NCBI GenBank assembly: GCA_043228905.1
Contig: JBHGNT010000014.1
Location: forward strand, 14,322,001-14,386,000
Reading direction: 5' to 3'
DNA length: 64,000 nucleotides
DNA from: Azolla caroliniana
Lineage: Eukaryota > Polypodiophyta
The translations under genes were made by a program, and so were the position numbers. Below, one piece after another: positions 22,290 to 32,653 of this stretch; the first letter of the stretch is position 1; the number at the start of each line of letters is the position of its first letter. Under the pieces are notes generated by a model. That model saw only the letters and a list, made by a program, of their open reading frames with translations, did no database searches and had not been told where the DNA came from.

Positions 22290-23148
22290 CCGTCTCCGGC
22301 ATGTGTCTAGTTTGTCGGCTAACAACACCTTGGTCAGCATATCCGACCCGTTCTCCTCCGTGTGGATATTCATCAACACAAAGTCTTGATCTTCTACCTT
22401 CTCTCGGAGCTAGTGATATCTTCTCTAGATGTGCTTGGTCGGAGAATGGTAGGTCGCGTTCTTAGCAAGGTGGATGGCACTTTGGCTGTCATAGTAAAGC
22501 CGATATTCCTCCTGTGGAATCCCTAGCTCTTCGATGAAGTCCTTCATCCAAATTACTTCCTTATCGGTTTCCACAATTTTCATGTACTCTGCTTCTGTTG
22601 TTGATAGTGCAACAAACTTCTGTAGACTCGACTGCCACGATACTACTCCCCTTGTATATGTCATGACGTATCCAGATAGGGACCGGCTAGTATCCACATC
22701 AGCCGACATATCTGAATCCGTAAAACCTTCTAGTTTGGGTTTACCTGAGCCGAACTGAAGGCACATACTTGAGGTGCCTTTCAAGTACCGGAGTATCCAC
22801 TTGACCGCATTCTAGTGTTCTCTTCTCGGATTTCTCACGAACCGGTTGACCACTCTGCTTGCGTATTCGATATTTGGTCGGGTGCACACCATCGCGCACA
22901 TTAAGCTTCCAACGGTAGAGGCATATGGTATCCTCATCATATCCGACTTCTCTGCCTTTGTCTTCGGGCTCTACTTTCCAGACAACTTCCAGTTTGCCGG
23001 AAGTGAAAACCCGACCGATTTCGCATCTATCATGTTGAACCTTTGGAGCACCTTTGTCACGTACTTTTCTTGTGACAACCATAGCAATTTCTTCGACTGG
23101 TCCCGGATTATGTGCATCCCCAAAATTTGTCTTGTCAGACCCAAATCT
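22290..23148 (-). pseudogene. pol: Copia B RT end and RNase H
   Basis: Minus-strand frames encode YASTVGSLMCAMVCTRPNIE, NPRREHNAVKWILRYLKGTS, GFTDSDMSADVDTSRSLSGY, WQSSLQKFVALSTTEAEYM and YYDSQSAIHLAKNATYHS. This is the copia RNase H with its Asp, Glu and Asp catalytic positions visible. It ends with the usual DMLTKVLLADKL tail. A frame break near 22760 separates the two halves. The TRIM insertion at 23149 cuts it off from the RT palm. Confidence 0.85.
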
Positions 23149-23693
23149 TGTTACCGTACGAGACGTACGGGTGATTGTTAAGTGTGATAAGTGCGGGTGA
23201 AAGATATATGTATGTGTAATGTCATACGATTATGAGTGTGAATGTAAGTGAGAGTGTGAGGGATATAAAGAGGTGTGAGTTTGTGACTAGGTGTGAATGG
23301 CCAAGGGTCTTGCACCCTTGTGTATCTACCCCTTTGTACCTATATTAACCCCTTATGGGGAATGAATGAAAAAAAAAGCAATAGTTCTCTCTCTCTTCCT
23401 CTCTCTCTCTCTCTCTCTCTCTCCCATAACGTTGAACCCCTTGGGAGGGGGGTGGAGCCATTCTAGGCACCACCCCCCACCCCACAATGCTTCTCAATGC
23501 ACATCGTAATCATGCTCTCAACCCCATAATGCTTATCAATCTCGCCATCACATTGTTTCCATCTTCATCACTATCAATGTCATCATCAATCTCGCAATGC
23601 TAATCATTTCCATATTCGTATTATTAACAAACCCTAACCCTATTCCTATCTTTATCACCATAATCATTAACCCTAACCCTAAAACCATCAACA
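23149..23693 (+). repeat. TRIM1 5' LTR
   Basis: Contains TGTTACCGTACGAGACGTACG at the start, a CT tract (23391-23423), a GC-rich hairpin (23443-23482) and two AACCCTAACCC telomere-like blocks near the end. Orientation is inferred from the primer-site candidate at its right edge. Confidence 0.9.
23443..23482 (+). other. GC-rich hairpin in the TRIM LTR
   Basis: GGGAGGGGGGTGG pairs with CCACCCCCCACCC with one mismatch around the loop AGCCATTCTAGGCA, in which GCC and GGC can also pair. The same structure is at 25243-25282 and, in the diverged TRIM2 LTR, at about 61188-61227. The G-rich arm could also form a quadruplex. Confidence 0.7.
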
Positions 23694-23699
23694 CTATTT

Positions 23700-23709
23700 T
23701 GGCACGCCC
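23700..23709 (+). other. TRIM1 primer-binding site candidate
   Basis: TGGCACGCCC lies six bases after the 5' LTR, where minus-strand priming should start. It is exactly complementary to GGGCGTGCCA at 24934-24943 in the same element. Confidence 0.6.
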
Positions 23710-24903
23710 TACGGCCGACCATCCTTAGAGAAGAAGTCAAAGAAGGATGCACGATGACAACGTAAATGTGAAATGTGCGATAAATGGTGATAATAATGTG
23801 GGCGAAATCGAATCAACAATGTATGGTAAATGGCGGTTACAATATGCTAGATAATGTCAATGAATGAGATGTGGCAATACGAATGTGCGAGAAAGAGTGG
23901 TGCGGGAAATGGAGACAAACGAAGACGGTGATGGAATAAGGGAACGGAGCCCGTGATGATGGCAAAGAAAAAAAGAAGAATAGCATCGAGACGATCGAAC
24001 GAGCAACCGGAGTGGCCGAGGAGTGGCCACAATGACCGGAGAGAGGCCGGAATGAACGGCGGCAATCGGAATGAACAGCGGCAATCGGAATGAATGGAGG
24101 GAAGTGGACGAAGAGCGATGTCGATTGTGGTGGCAGCCAACCGATGATCGAAACCAACAAAAGCAACGGCCGAACGACGGCCGGATGGGCCAAATAGCGG
24201 TCAAAATTGCGGCGGCCAAGAGTGGCGGCGTCGGAATGGCTAGAGTGGCAAAACAGCCCCGGCGGCCAAATATCGACGTGAGAAAGACGGCCGGAATAGC
24301 CGAAATCGTCGAACAATGAAGCGGAGCGGTGGAATGGCCGGCGGCCGGACAAACGACCAAGGAAATGGTCGGAAGGGCTGGAAATAGATGTTGGTGATCG
24401 GATGGCAACCAAACAACAATAGATAAAGATGAATATAACATTAGGAAGAAGAAAGATGAAGAAAGAATGAGAAACATTAAGAACAAGAAAAGAGAGAGAA
24501 ACGGGAGAAAACGCATGAAGAAGAAGGAAGAATGAGAAGAAAAGAAAAGAAAGAACGTGAAAAAAAAAAGAGAGAGGAAAAAGAAATTTAAAATAATATT
24601 ATTATAAAGAAATAAAAAGAGAAAGATAGGGGCATAAGACAAATTTCAAAAACTCATGGACCTAAAAGAAATGGACGCAAACCACACACAACTCACAAGA
24701 TACAAAGAAGACTATACATACAACGTTTTTTTGACAACCCGAAGTATGTTACCAAGTTCGTGTGCCGACAGAACGAGAATGTTCGTGTCGATAAAGATTC
24801 GCTGACCGACAAAGATGTTCGAGTCAAGCGCTCCGATCGAGGGAGTCGATCGTTGAGAGGACCGATGGAAGTTCCGGTCGAAGAAAGATTATGATCAAGG
24901 CAT

Positions 24904-24943
24904 GTGGGATCGAAGTGCAAGGCACTTTCCCACGGGCGTGCCA
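24904..24943 (+). other. tRNA-3'-end-like motif before the TRIM1 3' LTR
   Basis: A 40-nt block with a GTGGG...CCCAC stem, ATCGAA in T-loop position, an inner AAGTGC/GCACTT stem, then GGGCGTG and a terminal CCA, five bases before the LTR. Blocks of the same length sit before the 3' LTRs of gypsy III (58559-58598) and TRIM2 (60847-60886). TCCCACGGGCGTGCCAT is invariant in all three. Confidence 0.75.
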
Positions 24944-24948
24944 TATTG

Positions 24949-25493
24949 TGTTACCGTACGAGACGTACGGGTGATTGTTAAGTGTGATAAGTGCGGGTGA
25001 AAGATATATGTATGTGTAATGTCATACGATTATGAGTGTGAATGTAAGTGAGAGTGTGAGGGATATAAAGAGGTGTGAGTTTGTGACTAGGTGTGAATGG
25101 CCAAGGGTCTTGCACCCTTGTGTATCTACCCCTTTGTACCTATATTAACCCCTTATGGGGAATGAATGAAAAAAAAAGCAATAGTTCTCTCTCTCTTCCT
25201 CTCTCTCTCTCTCTCTCTCTCTCCCATAACGTTGAACCCCTTGGGAGGGGGGTGGAGCCATTCTAGGCACCACCCCCCACCCCACAATGCTTCTCAATGC
25301 ACATCGTAATCATGCTCTCAACCCCATAATGCTTATCAATCTCGCCATCACATTGTTTCCATCTTCATCACTATCAATGTCATCATCAATCTCGCAATGC
25401 TAATCATTTCCATATTCGTATTATTAACAAACCCTAACCCTATTCCTATCTTTATCACCATAATCATTAACCCTAACCCTAAAACCATCAACA
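24949..25493 (+). repeat. TRIM1 3' LTR
   Basis: Identical to 23149-23693, with the same ends. It is followed by the AATCT target copy and the continuation of copia B RT. Confidence 0.9.
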
Positions 25494-25498
25494 AATCT

Positions 25499-26690
25499 TT
25501 CATTGAGAAGGTTCGGTTCAAGGCCTTCTTCAGATTTCCGATTTTGGTTCGGTCCGGTCCGACGATCAACATGTCATCCACATATAGCAGGAGTATCAAG
25601 AAGTCTTGTCCGTTGAAATTCTTCACGAATACGCAGTGGTCAGCTTGCGTCTTGTGGTACCCTTGGTCGATCATGAAGGAGTCGAACTTCCGATACCATT
25701 GTCGGGGAGCTTACTTCAGTCTGTATAAGCTCTTCTTCAACCGGCTCACTAGGTGCTCCTTCCCTTTCTTCTCAAATCCTTCCACTTGATGCATGTAGAT
25801 CCCCTCCTTGAGGTCCCCATGGAGGAATGTTGTCTTAACATCGAGTTGTTCAACCTCGAGGTCCATGCTTGCAGCTATGCTCAACACCGTTCGGATGGAT
25901 GTCATCTTTACTACCAGGGCAAAGATCTCATCGAAGTTCACTCCTTTCTCTTGCTGGAAGCCCTTCAACACGATCCGGGCCTTATACCTTGGTGGATTTC
26001 CGGCATATCCCGATTTCAGCTTGTACACCCACTTGCTCCAGAGTGCCCTCTTTCCTTTCGGCAACTCCGTCAGTTCGTATGTGTGGTTCTCATGTAGGGA
26101 ATCCATCTCGTCCTGCATGTCACTCAACCACTTGCGGTTGTGGGTGTCTTTCTTTGCTTCTTCGAAGCTTTCCGGTTCCCCCTCATCGGTCAGCAATACG
26201 TGCTCTGCATTCAGAAATCACCGGGGGGGCTCTTCTCTCTCTAAGAGGGTATCTCCTCCTTGGTATTCCACTACCGGTTCCTCCGTTTGTTTCGAATTTG
26301 AATCCAATTCAGGGTCTTGACCGGTTCCGGTGTCCGATTCTTCTTCTTTTTCTTCTTCAGCCGGTTCGATTTCTTGTTGGAAACCAACTAGTTTGTCAAG
26401 TGTCATCCGGTTACCGGCTAACTTTCGGTTTTCAACCGAGTAAATCCTTGTGTCCTCAAACAGGTTTTCATTGGTTGATCCGGAATCCATCTTCTTCTTG
26501 TCCGACTCCCAATCGGCATCCATGAAGACTATGTCCCGACTCCAGATCATCTTCCTGTCGACCAGATCCCACACTCGGTAACCAAATTCATTATCGTCGT
26601 ATCCAAGGAATATGCATGGCCTGGACTTCAGATCCAACTTTGCTCTCTTGTCCTTTGCGACATGCACATATGCAAGATAGCCAAACACCT
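25499..26690 (-). pseudogene. pol: Copia B reverse transcriptase and integrase C-terminus
   Basis: Right to left: the integrase tail VFGYLAYVHVAKDKRAKLDL and CIFLGYDDNEFGYRVWD near 26690-26580, an acidic spacer, then RVT_2 motifs (ALWSKWVYKLKSG, RYKARIVLKGFQQEKGVNFD, QLDVKTTFLHGDLKEGIYM) and the palm motif LLLYVDDMLIVG near 25570. The YVDD catalytic box is intact. Stops near 26215 and 25710 and frame changes break the gene. Confidence 0.85.
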
Positions 26691-26699
26691 TCAGATGTC

Positions 26700-27489
26700 G
26701 GTAAGATACATCTTTACCGGTCCATACTTTCTATGGTGAGTCTCCTTCCAAGGGTGCCGACAGTGATTTGTTTATCACATAGGTTGCCGTCATCAACGCC
26801 TCAGCCCAAAATGTCTTGGGTAACTTGGCATGTGCTAGCATGCTTCAGACTCTCTCCATTATGGTCTAGTTGATCTATTCAACCAGCCCGTTCAATTCCG
26901 GCGTCTTTGGCACGGTGAAGTTAAGCCAAATTCCCTTCGACCTGAAGTACTCGTCAAATTGCCCTCGGTATTCGCCTCTGTTATCTCCTCGAATCGCCAT
27001 TAGCTTCCGGCTAGTTTCCCTTTCCAGTCTCACTTGTAGCTCCTTGAAGACGGACAACACCTGATCCTTCGTCTTCAACAGTGAGACCCATAGCTTCCGG
27101 TTGTGGTCATCTATGAACGTCACGAAGTATGGCGATCCGGCATGTGACTTCGTGTCCACTTGACACACATCAGTATGCCTTCCGTCTCATCTGTGGTCTT
27201 GACCGGAAGGAGGTTCAGTGTTGATTGCCGGCCAAGCAGTTGGTGCACTTCTCAAGTAGCATGTCTTTTACCTCCGGAATGAGGTTATCTTCGACAAGTC
27301 TTCTCATCCCCTTTGGCTCATATGACAATATCTCTTGTGCCACGGCCCTCTGGCATTATCGGATGCTACGTTCACTTCTTCCCGGCATATTCGGGCGTGC
27401 ATCAAGTATAGTGTGTTGATCTTCCGGGCTCGAGCCATGATCACGCTTCCTTTGCTAAATTGCATGCCTCCATTCCGGATGCTACCCAT
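26700..27489 (-). pseudogene. pol: Copia B integrase core
   Basis: The minus strand encodes the pre-integrase region (GPWHKRYCHMSQRGMRRLVE near 27340), then the core with TFIDDHNRKLWVSLLK, MAIRGDNRGEYRGQFDEYF and TPELNGLVE. These carry the two Asp and one Glu expected of a DDE integrase. Several frame breaks occur (near 27170-27230 and 26730-26870). TR-GAG2 interrupts the gene at 27490. Confidence 0.8.
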
Positions 27490-28047
27490 TGTTGTGATAT
27501 TCCGCGAGCGCGTGTAGGATCCGAGGTGGGACCGTAGGGGTCTTAAACTAGGGAGTTGAGGAGAAGGAATAAGACACGAAACGAAAGCTTACCTCAAGAG
27601 GAGAGGAGAATGAATATGACATGAAGATTGAACAAGAGATGGATAGAGGCAAAATACTCAACAAGTTATATTAAGAAAACACAAATGAATACAACCATGG
27701 CGGCATAGGCCAAAACCCAACGACTACAAGAATCCCTAACCGGATAAGTAAAGTAAAGAAGATGAATAAGGAAACCCTAAGCAAAACCCTAACCCTAAAC
27801 CGAAATGGGAAGAAGAAGAACCCTAGAACTATGTGGTATACCTTTCACACTCAAAAATAGGTAACCCCTTCACAAGTGACCCCTCCCTTCCTTTTATAGC
27901 CCAAGGAGGGAGGGACCTTACAATGTGGGATAAATTTCCCCTCTTTATTCTATACACCATTTTACATTGTAAGTGTGCACATGTTGCACACCGCCGACTT
28001 GCCCATTCCATGCTGGTTTCACACCGTAGCTGGAAATCTTCACGACA
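27490..28047 (-). repeat. TR-GAG2 3' LTR
   Basis: Shares ATTCCGCGAGCGCGTGTAGG, AGGGGTCTTAAACTAGGGAG and the AACCCTAACCCTAAACCG telomere-like stretch with 30715-31274, with scattered substitutions. Confidence 0.85.
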
Positions 28048-30230
28048 TCCAGCCCCACCAAACCGCACATCCACCAGTATGTGCCAAGAGAAGCAGGGTG
28101 AGAGATTTCAGCTACGGTGATCAACCGGGTCATCCGCCGTCCCGACACCCGACCGCTTTGCCGGCTCCTACGTTCATGCCTTCCTCCTCGATCGGTCCTC
28201 CTGAATGCCATTGCCGATCCGGTCTCTCTTCCTTTGTCCGCCGCATATGTCCTCCAGATGCGCTCTCTATCTCTTTGATCGCAAGCCAAATTCCACCCGT
28301 CGCATGCCGCGTATGTCCCTCCTCCGGTTTGATCGTCTCCGCGTCCCAAACACCTCGGTGTTACGACTCTCTCCGCTCCGCGCTTGCCTTCCGTAGGCTC
28401 TTCCCGTGCATCGATGTTGTCCTCCGAATACGCGCTCGTTTTTTGGTCCTTACGTGACCCCATTACGTGCTCCTCGCTTCTCCCTTGCTCTTCGTGCTCT
28501 CTCGCGGTAGGGCGTACCTCCATCCCGACATCCGTGTCAGTGTAACCAGCTTCGGCGTCCTTTGCGGCTCTCATTACCGCTTCGTCTCGACTCGCGCCCT
28601 CTTGGTCCTCTTGGCTTTGCATGCCCTCCGGAAAGCCGTGCTTCCTCTTCCCGGCTCGTAGCCCTTTGTTCTCCGCGCACCTCCTCCGGTTTCCAAGACA
28701 CATCCTTCCGCTCACACCGTCCATCCGTCGATCCCGACACCTCACCGCTCTGTCCTCCGTCTCGTACTTGCCTCTCAAAGGCTCGACCGGACCGCTATCA
28801 TCGGTCACTCGTTGCTGCTCTTCCGGGTGCATGCTCGTTCTTTGGCCCTCCGTCGATTGTAATGCATGCTCCGTATCGCGTCGTAGTGAGTTACACACTT
28901 ATCCCACCGTAGTCCCGACCTCCACGTCGGCCTCTTCTCCCTTCGTTGTCGTAGCCCCTTCTGACTCCGGCTTATTGTCTTGGCCCCGCTCGTCCATCAT
29001 TCCATATCGGATACCCGTTCCGGTAACCTCGTCCGCTCCGGTAACCTTGTCCTCCCCGACTTCCGACTCCTAGCCACCACCCGCCGTCTCTCCGGTCTTA
29101 CGTTGATCCGCAACCGCCAAAGTCTCTAGAATACGTGTGGAGGGTTCCTCTTGTTTCCAATCTTCCACCGGACCGTAGTTGTTGCATCCGCTTGGCCTCC
29201 TTCTCACGCTCACCGGCTCCCACCGCGTGTAGTGGCTCGTGTACCTCAACCTCCAATCATGCCGGCATAACCCTTGCCCAGATCAGTCTCGACCGTTCGG
29301 GTTCGGGTTTGGATGGCTCTCTTCCATGATCGTAATCGACCGGTACGAGTTTGACCAAACAATCCCAGCCTTGCCAGCTCTTCTTCAATTCAGGCCCGGT
29401 TGACCGGGCCCCACTCCAATATTTTTCCGCGTCCTCTTCTAGTCGTGTCAGATTACCGACCGGTTCATCTTCCGGTTGGGTTGGTTCCCGACTCTCTCCT
29501 CTTTGCCGCTCCCAGCCTCCCTTTTAGTCCTTCCGCACGTGCCCGCTCTGGGCCTCGCATCCTCACTGTTACCGCCCATCTCTTCAGTCTAATGTTGGTA
29601 CGTAACCGCTGAAGTCTCTGGCCCCAGTGTTGAGGGATCTTCCTCGTTCTCATTTCGGTCACCCGCCTTGCCACCGCCACCGTCTGTCACTCTAGGTCTC
29701 ACGCCGACTCTCGGGCCGGCCGCGGGAGTCTCTAGAACCGGTGCGGGTAAGATCCCGGCACCGCCACTCATTATGTCTGTAGGCACCTCCATCCGGATGT
29801 CGTTGTTCATGGCTACCCCGTCTCCGATCACGGAAGCCTCGATTACTCTTGCCGCCTCCTCCTCCTCGATCTCCTTGCCATCGTCTTGGTTTACCCGCCT
29901 TGCCACCGCCACCATTCGTCATTCTAGGTCTCACACCAACTCTCGGGCCGGACGCCGGAGTCTCTAGAATCGGTGTGGGTAAGGTCCTGGCACCACCGCT
30001 CGTTTCCTCCCCTCTTGATGTTTCGGGCCACCGTGTCCCAAATCCTCCGCCCATCAACACATGCCCCATCATCCACGCATAGGGAGGCTTCTTCCTCCGC
30101 ATCGTCCGATTGTCTCCGGCCCGCCTCTATAATAAGCCCTTCTTCGGCTTCGAACTTCGCCTTCACGCTCTCGCACGCCTCCCATACCAACGCCTCTAGG
30201 TCGTACTCCTCCGGTTGATCGCGCATCGAG
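28048..30230 (-). pseudogene. TR-GAG2 gag-like gene, middle and C-terminal remains
   Basis: Shifting minus-strand frames contain ETPAAGPRVGVRPRVTDGGG and ETPASGPRVGVRPRMTNGGG, two diverged copies of a repeated unit much like the PPLILETPAV units of TR-GAG1. The end SLGTYWWMCGLVGLDVV aligns with the TR-GAG1 C-terminus and also runs into the LTR. Frameshifts are numerous. Confidence 0.65.
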
Positions 30231-30232
30231 CT

Positions 30233-30697
30233 CTATTCCGGCGGTAGTGCGTAGCTGCTCACTGCCCTCTCTTCTCCGCCGCTCACAGGCCACGTTGTTG
30301 CCGACCGCTCCCCATCGGGTTGCCGGCATACCCATGCCGGTTTCGCATATCCGTATGCCTCCAATAGAGTTCCCTCAAAGGTCTCCCACGACTTGTGAGC
30401 TTCTTGAAGCTCCTTGAACTCTTTGTGCACCAATACAGCCACCACTCGACGAAAATATTCTAGCCGCATCGCTTTGTCCATGCCCCTCTTCGTCATCTCG
30501 GCATTGTACGCTTCCAAGAACCTCGGGACATCGTCCCTATTGAATCGGCCGACTCGATCGACCATCCTCTCGACGGCTTGTTGAGCCGCATCTTGCCTCG
30601 CCTTCTTCCGATAGGCATCCATCACAATCCTCACCATCATATCCGCAAATTCGAAGTCTTCGTCTTCCAACTCCATCCTCCCTTGCCGCCTCTTCAC
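30233..30697 (-). pseudogene. gag: TR-GAG2 gag-like core, N-terminal part
   Basis: Starts at 30697 just inside the primer site. VERMVDRVGRFNRDDVPRFL, EAYNAEMTKRGMDKAMRLEY and SWETFEGTLLEAYGYAK align with TR-GAG1 residues from about 36 to 110 (VERLVRRNGEFNGNDVSCYL; WGSFEEALREAYDYK). The frame then closes after an unrelated stretch, probably through a frameshift. It is the clearest evidence that the two elements are one family despite different LTRs. Confidence 0.75.
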
Positions 30698-30714
30698 GTC
30701 GGGTTCACCAAAGA

Positions 30715-31274
30715 TGTCGCGATATTCCGCGAGCGCGTGTAGGATCCGAGGCGGGACCGTAGGGGTCTTAAACTAGGGAGTTGAGGAGAAGGAATAAGAC
30801 ACGAAACGGAAGCTTACCTCAAGAGGAGAGGAGAATGAATATGACATGAAGATTGAACAAGAGATGGATGGAGGCAAAATACTCAACAAGTTATATTAAG
30901 AAAACACAAACGAATACAACTATGGCGGCATAGGCCAAAACCCAACGACTACAAGAAACCCTAACCAGATAAGTAAAGTAAAGAAGATGAATAAGGAAAC
31001 CTTAAGCGAAACCCTAACCCTAAACCGAAATGGGAAGAAGAAGAACTCTAGAACTATGTGGTATACCTTTCAGACACTTAAAAATAGACAACCCCTTCAC
31101 AAGTGACCCCTCCCTTCCTTTTATAGCCCAAGGAGGGAGGGACCTTACAATGTGGGATAAATTTCCCCTCTTTATTCTATACACCATTTTACATTGTAAG
31201 TGTGCACATGTTGCACACCGCCGACTTGCTCATTCCATCTCGGTTTCACACCGTAGCCGGAAATCTGCACGACA
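30715..31274 (-). repeat. TR-GAG2 5' LTR
   Basis: On the minus strand starts TGTCGTGCAGATTTCCGGC and ends TATCGCGACA, followed by the primer site. It pairs with 27490-28047. Confidence 0.85.
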
Positions 31275-31870
31275 TCGTGTAGCCTTCATTATCTAGGCGA
31301 TCGACTGATATCAAGTTCAACCTAACCTCTAAAACGTGTCGGGCATCCTTCAGCAACAGCTTGCAGCTAGTTGATGTCGTCAACCACACATCTCCTATGC
31401 TGACAATTTGGCATGACCCTTCATTCCCCATCTGGACACAACCAATTTCCCCGGTTTTGTAGGACGAGAACCATTTCCGGTTCGGTGTCAGGTGGAACAA
31501 TGCTCCGGAATCGACAAGCCACGTTGTCTCATCGCCAACAAGGTTTAACTCATTCTTCTCGGTGATGAGCAACAGTTCTTCTTCACTTATCGCAATCGTC
31601 GACATTCCTTTCCGATCCGAACCTCTCCGGTCCGAACCATTTCTGTCCGAACTCTTCTTCGAATCAGTGTTGTCGGTCCCTTTCTCTTTCCGAAAATGCT
31701 GACATTTCTTCTAGAAGTGCCCCAGCTTTCCAACAGTAGAAGCAAGTAGGTTTCCCCCTTGACTTTGACCTTGTCCCCGATTTGTCTCGGTTTTGGGGAC
31801 TCCGATTTCGGCCTCTTCCCCGGTTATGGTCATCTTCCGTGAGCAAGGCCTCCGGATCAGTTCCGATGTC
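31275..31870 (-). pseudogene. Copia B zinc knuckle and protease
   Basis: The minus strand encodes EALLTEDDHNRGRGRNRSP, a zinc-knuckle start CFYCWKAG near 31740 whose His/Cys half is in a shifted frame, and the protease block TTWLVDSGALFHLTPNRKWF near 31525. LLLKDARHVLEVRLNLISVD follows. The LVDSG active site is present. The gene is interrupted at the right by an inserted block and at the left by TR-GAG2. Confidence 0.75.
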
Positions 31871-31958
31871 GTGTGGTTTTTCCCACACGATATGAAAACT
31901 AGTAAAACAATTATTTAAGATTAGCTTGATGGTTTGATATGGAAAGATAGATTTCTTC

Positions 31959-32648
31959 TGTTGGGAACTCGACGTTCCTTGTGTCCGACGCTCGGCCACA
32001 ACCGAGATTATTTACATACACAGAAAACAGGTAATGAAAACGCGACACAAAAGAGGAGAAGAAGAGGAGAAATGGTACACAGGAGGTATACGTGGAAAAC
32101 CCCAAAATAGGGGAAAAACCACGGCAGCCCACAAGCTGCAAACTGTCACTATGCAGAAATATACAACAGTGAGATCACTGAGGCAACGACCTCGTGTTCT
32201 CAGATCTTCGCCACAGGCGGCGGTTACAACAGAGGCAACGACCTCGTCTCTCTCTCTCTCTCTCTCTCTCTGTGTACAGTTACGCGCTCTAATTTCTTCT
32301 TGCACCAACAAGGAAGAATAATAATCACACACATCATAATCTAAAAGTTTGCCCTAAGTCATATTTATACTAATATGACTTTTCGACTATTTACAAATGT
32401 AGCCTCGATGGGCTCCATCCGACTCTCCGCAGTCGGGTACTCCTAATCCGGTTCATACCGGGCCTACACCATCCGACTCTCCGAAGTCGGGTTCTCCTCA
32501 TCCGGTTCATACCGGGCCTACACCATCCGACTCTCCGAAGTCGGGTTCTCCTCATCCGGTTCATACCGGGCCTACACCATTCGACTCTCCGAAGTCGGGT
32601 TCTCCCTATTCGGTTCATACCGTTTCGGCCTCGGCCTATCTACCAACA
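31959..32648 (-). repeat. Solo LTR of a copia-B-like element
   Basis: A 690-bp segment bounded by TGTTGG on the minus strand (right end) and TTCCCAACA (left end), with the perfect 5-bp target duplication TCTTC at 31954-31958 and 32649-32653. It shares CTCGGCCACAACCGAG and AACCCCAAAATAGGGGAAAA with the copia B 5' LTR. No internal region is attached, so it arose by LTR-LTR recombination. Confidence 0.85.
32407..32625. repeat. 54-bp tandem repeat in the solo LTR
   Basis: Four copies of a unit containing CCGACTCTCCGAAGTCGGGT and CCGGTTCATACCGGGCCTAC follow each other at exactly 54-bp spacing. Each unit carries two small inverted repeats (CCGACT/AGTCGG and CCGGT/ACCGG). Confidence 0.9.
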
Positions 32649-32653
32649 TCTTC

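Larger units (their letters stand above)
23149..25493 (+). mobile_element. TRIM1: short non-autonomous LTR element
   Basis: Two LTRs of 545 bp, identical as far as I can read (all positions align at a constant 1800-base offset), flank a 1255-bp interior. AATCT occurs on both sides (23144-23148 and 25494-25498). The LTRs start TGTTACCG and end CATCAACA. The interior has no gag or pol motif. It holds a TGGCACGCCC primer-binding candidate at one end and a tRNA-end-like motif at the other. Insertion into copia B RT split the MKDL...GLTRQ region. LTR identity implies a very recent insertion or gene conversion. Confidence 0.9.
27490..31274 (-). mobile_element. TR-GAG2: second gag-only LTR element
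   Basis: LTRs at 27490-28047 and 30715-31274 (about 560 bp) differ by roughly 3 percent, so it is older than TR-GAG1. On the minus strand the LTRs start TGTCGTG and end AATATC.C.ACA. The primer site TGGTGAACCCGACGT (30696-30710) is the same 15-mer as in TR-GAG1. The purine-rich end before the 3' LTR (GGATGTGCGG..TGGTGGGGC) also resembles TR-GAG1. The interior holds a broken gag-like gene only. No clear target duplication was found. The site lies in copia B between protease and integrase. Confidence 0.8.

Noticed and set aside
23857-24642. Minus-strand open frame of 261 codons inside TRIM1
   Set aside because: It is Phe/Leu/Ser-rich low-complexity translation of a purine-rich strand, overlaps other frames, and TRIM2 does not keep it open over the corresponding region.
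25431-25493. True telomere or interstitial telomere array
   Set aside because: Only two to three AACCCTA units in a row, repeated because they are part of the LTR.
27833-30218. Numerous plus-strand frames (up to 160 codons)
   Set aside because: They lie opposite the GC-rich TR-GAG2 gag remains and show no domain; the minus strand has the family similarity.
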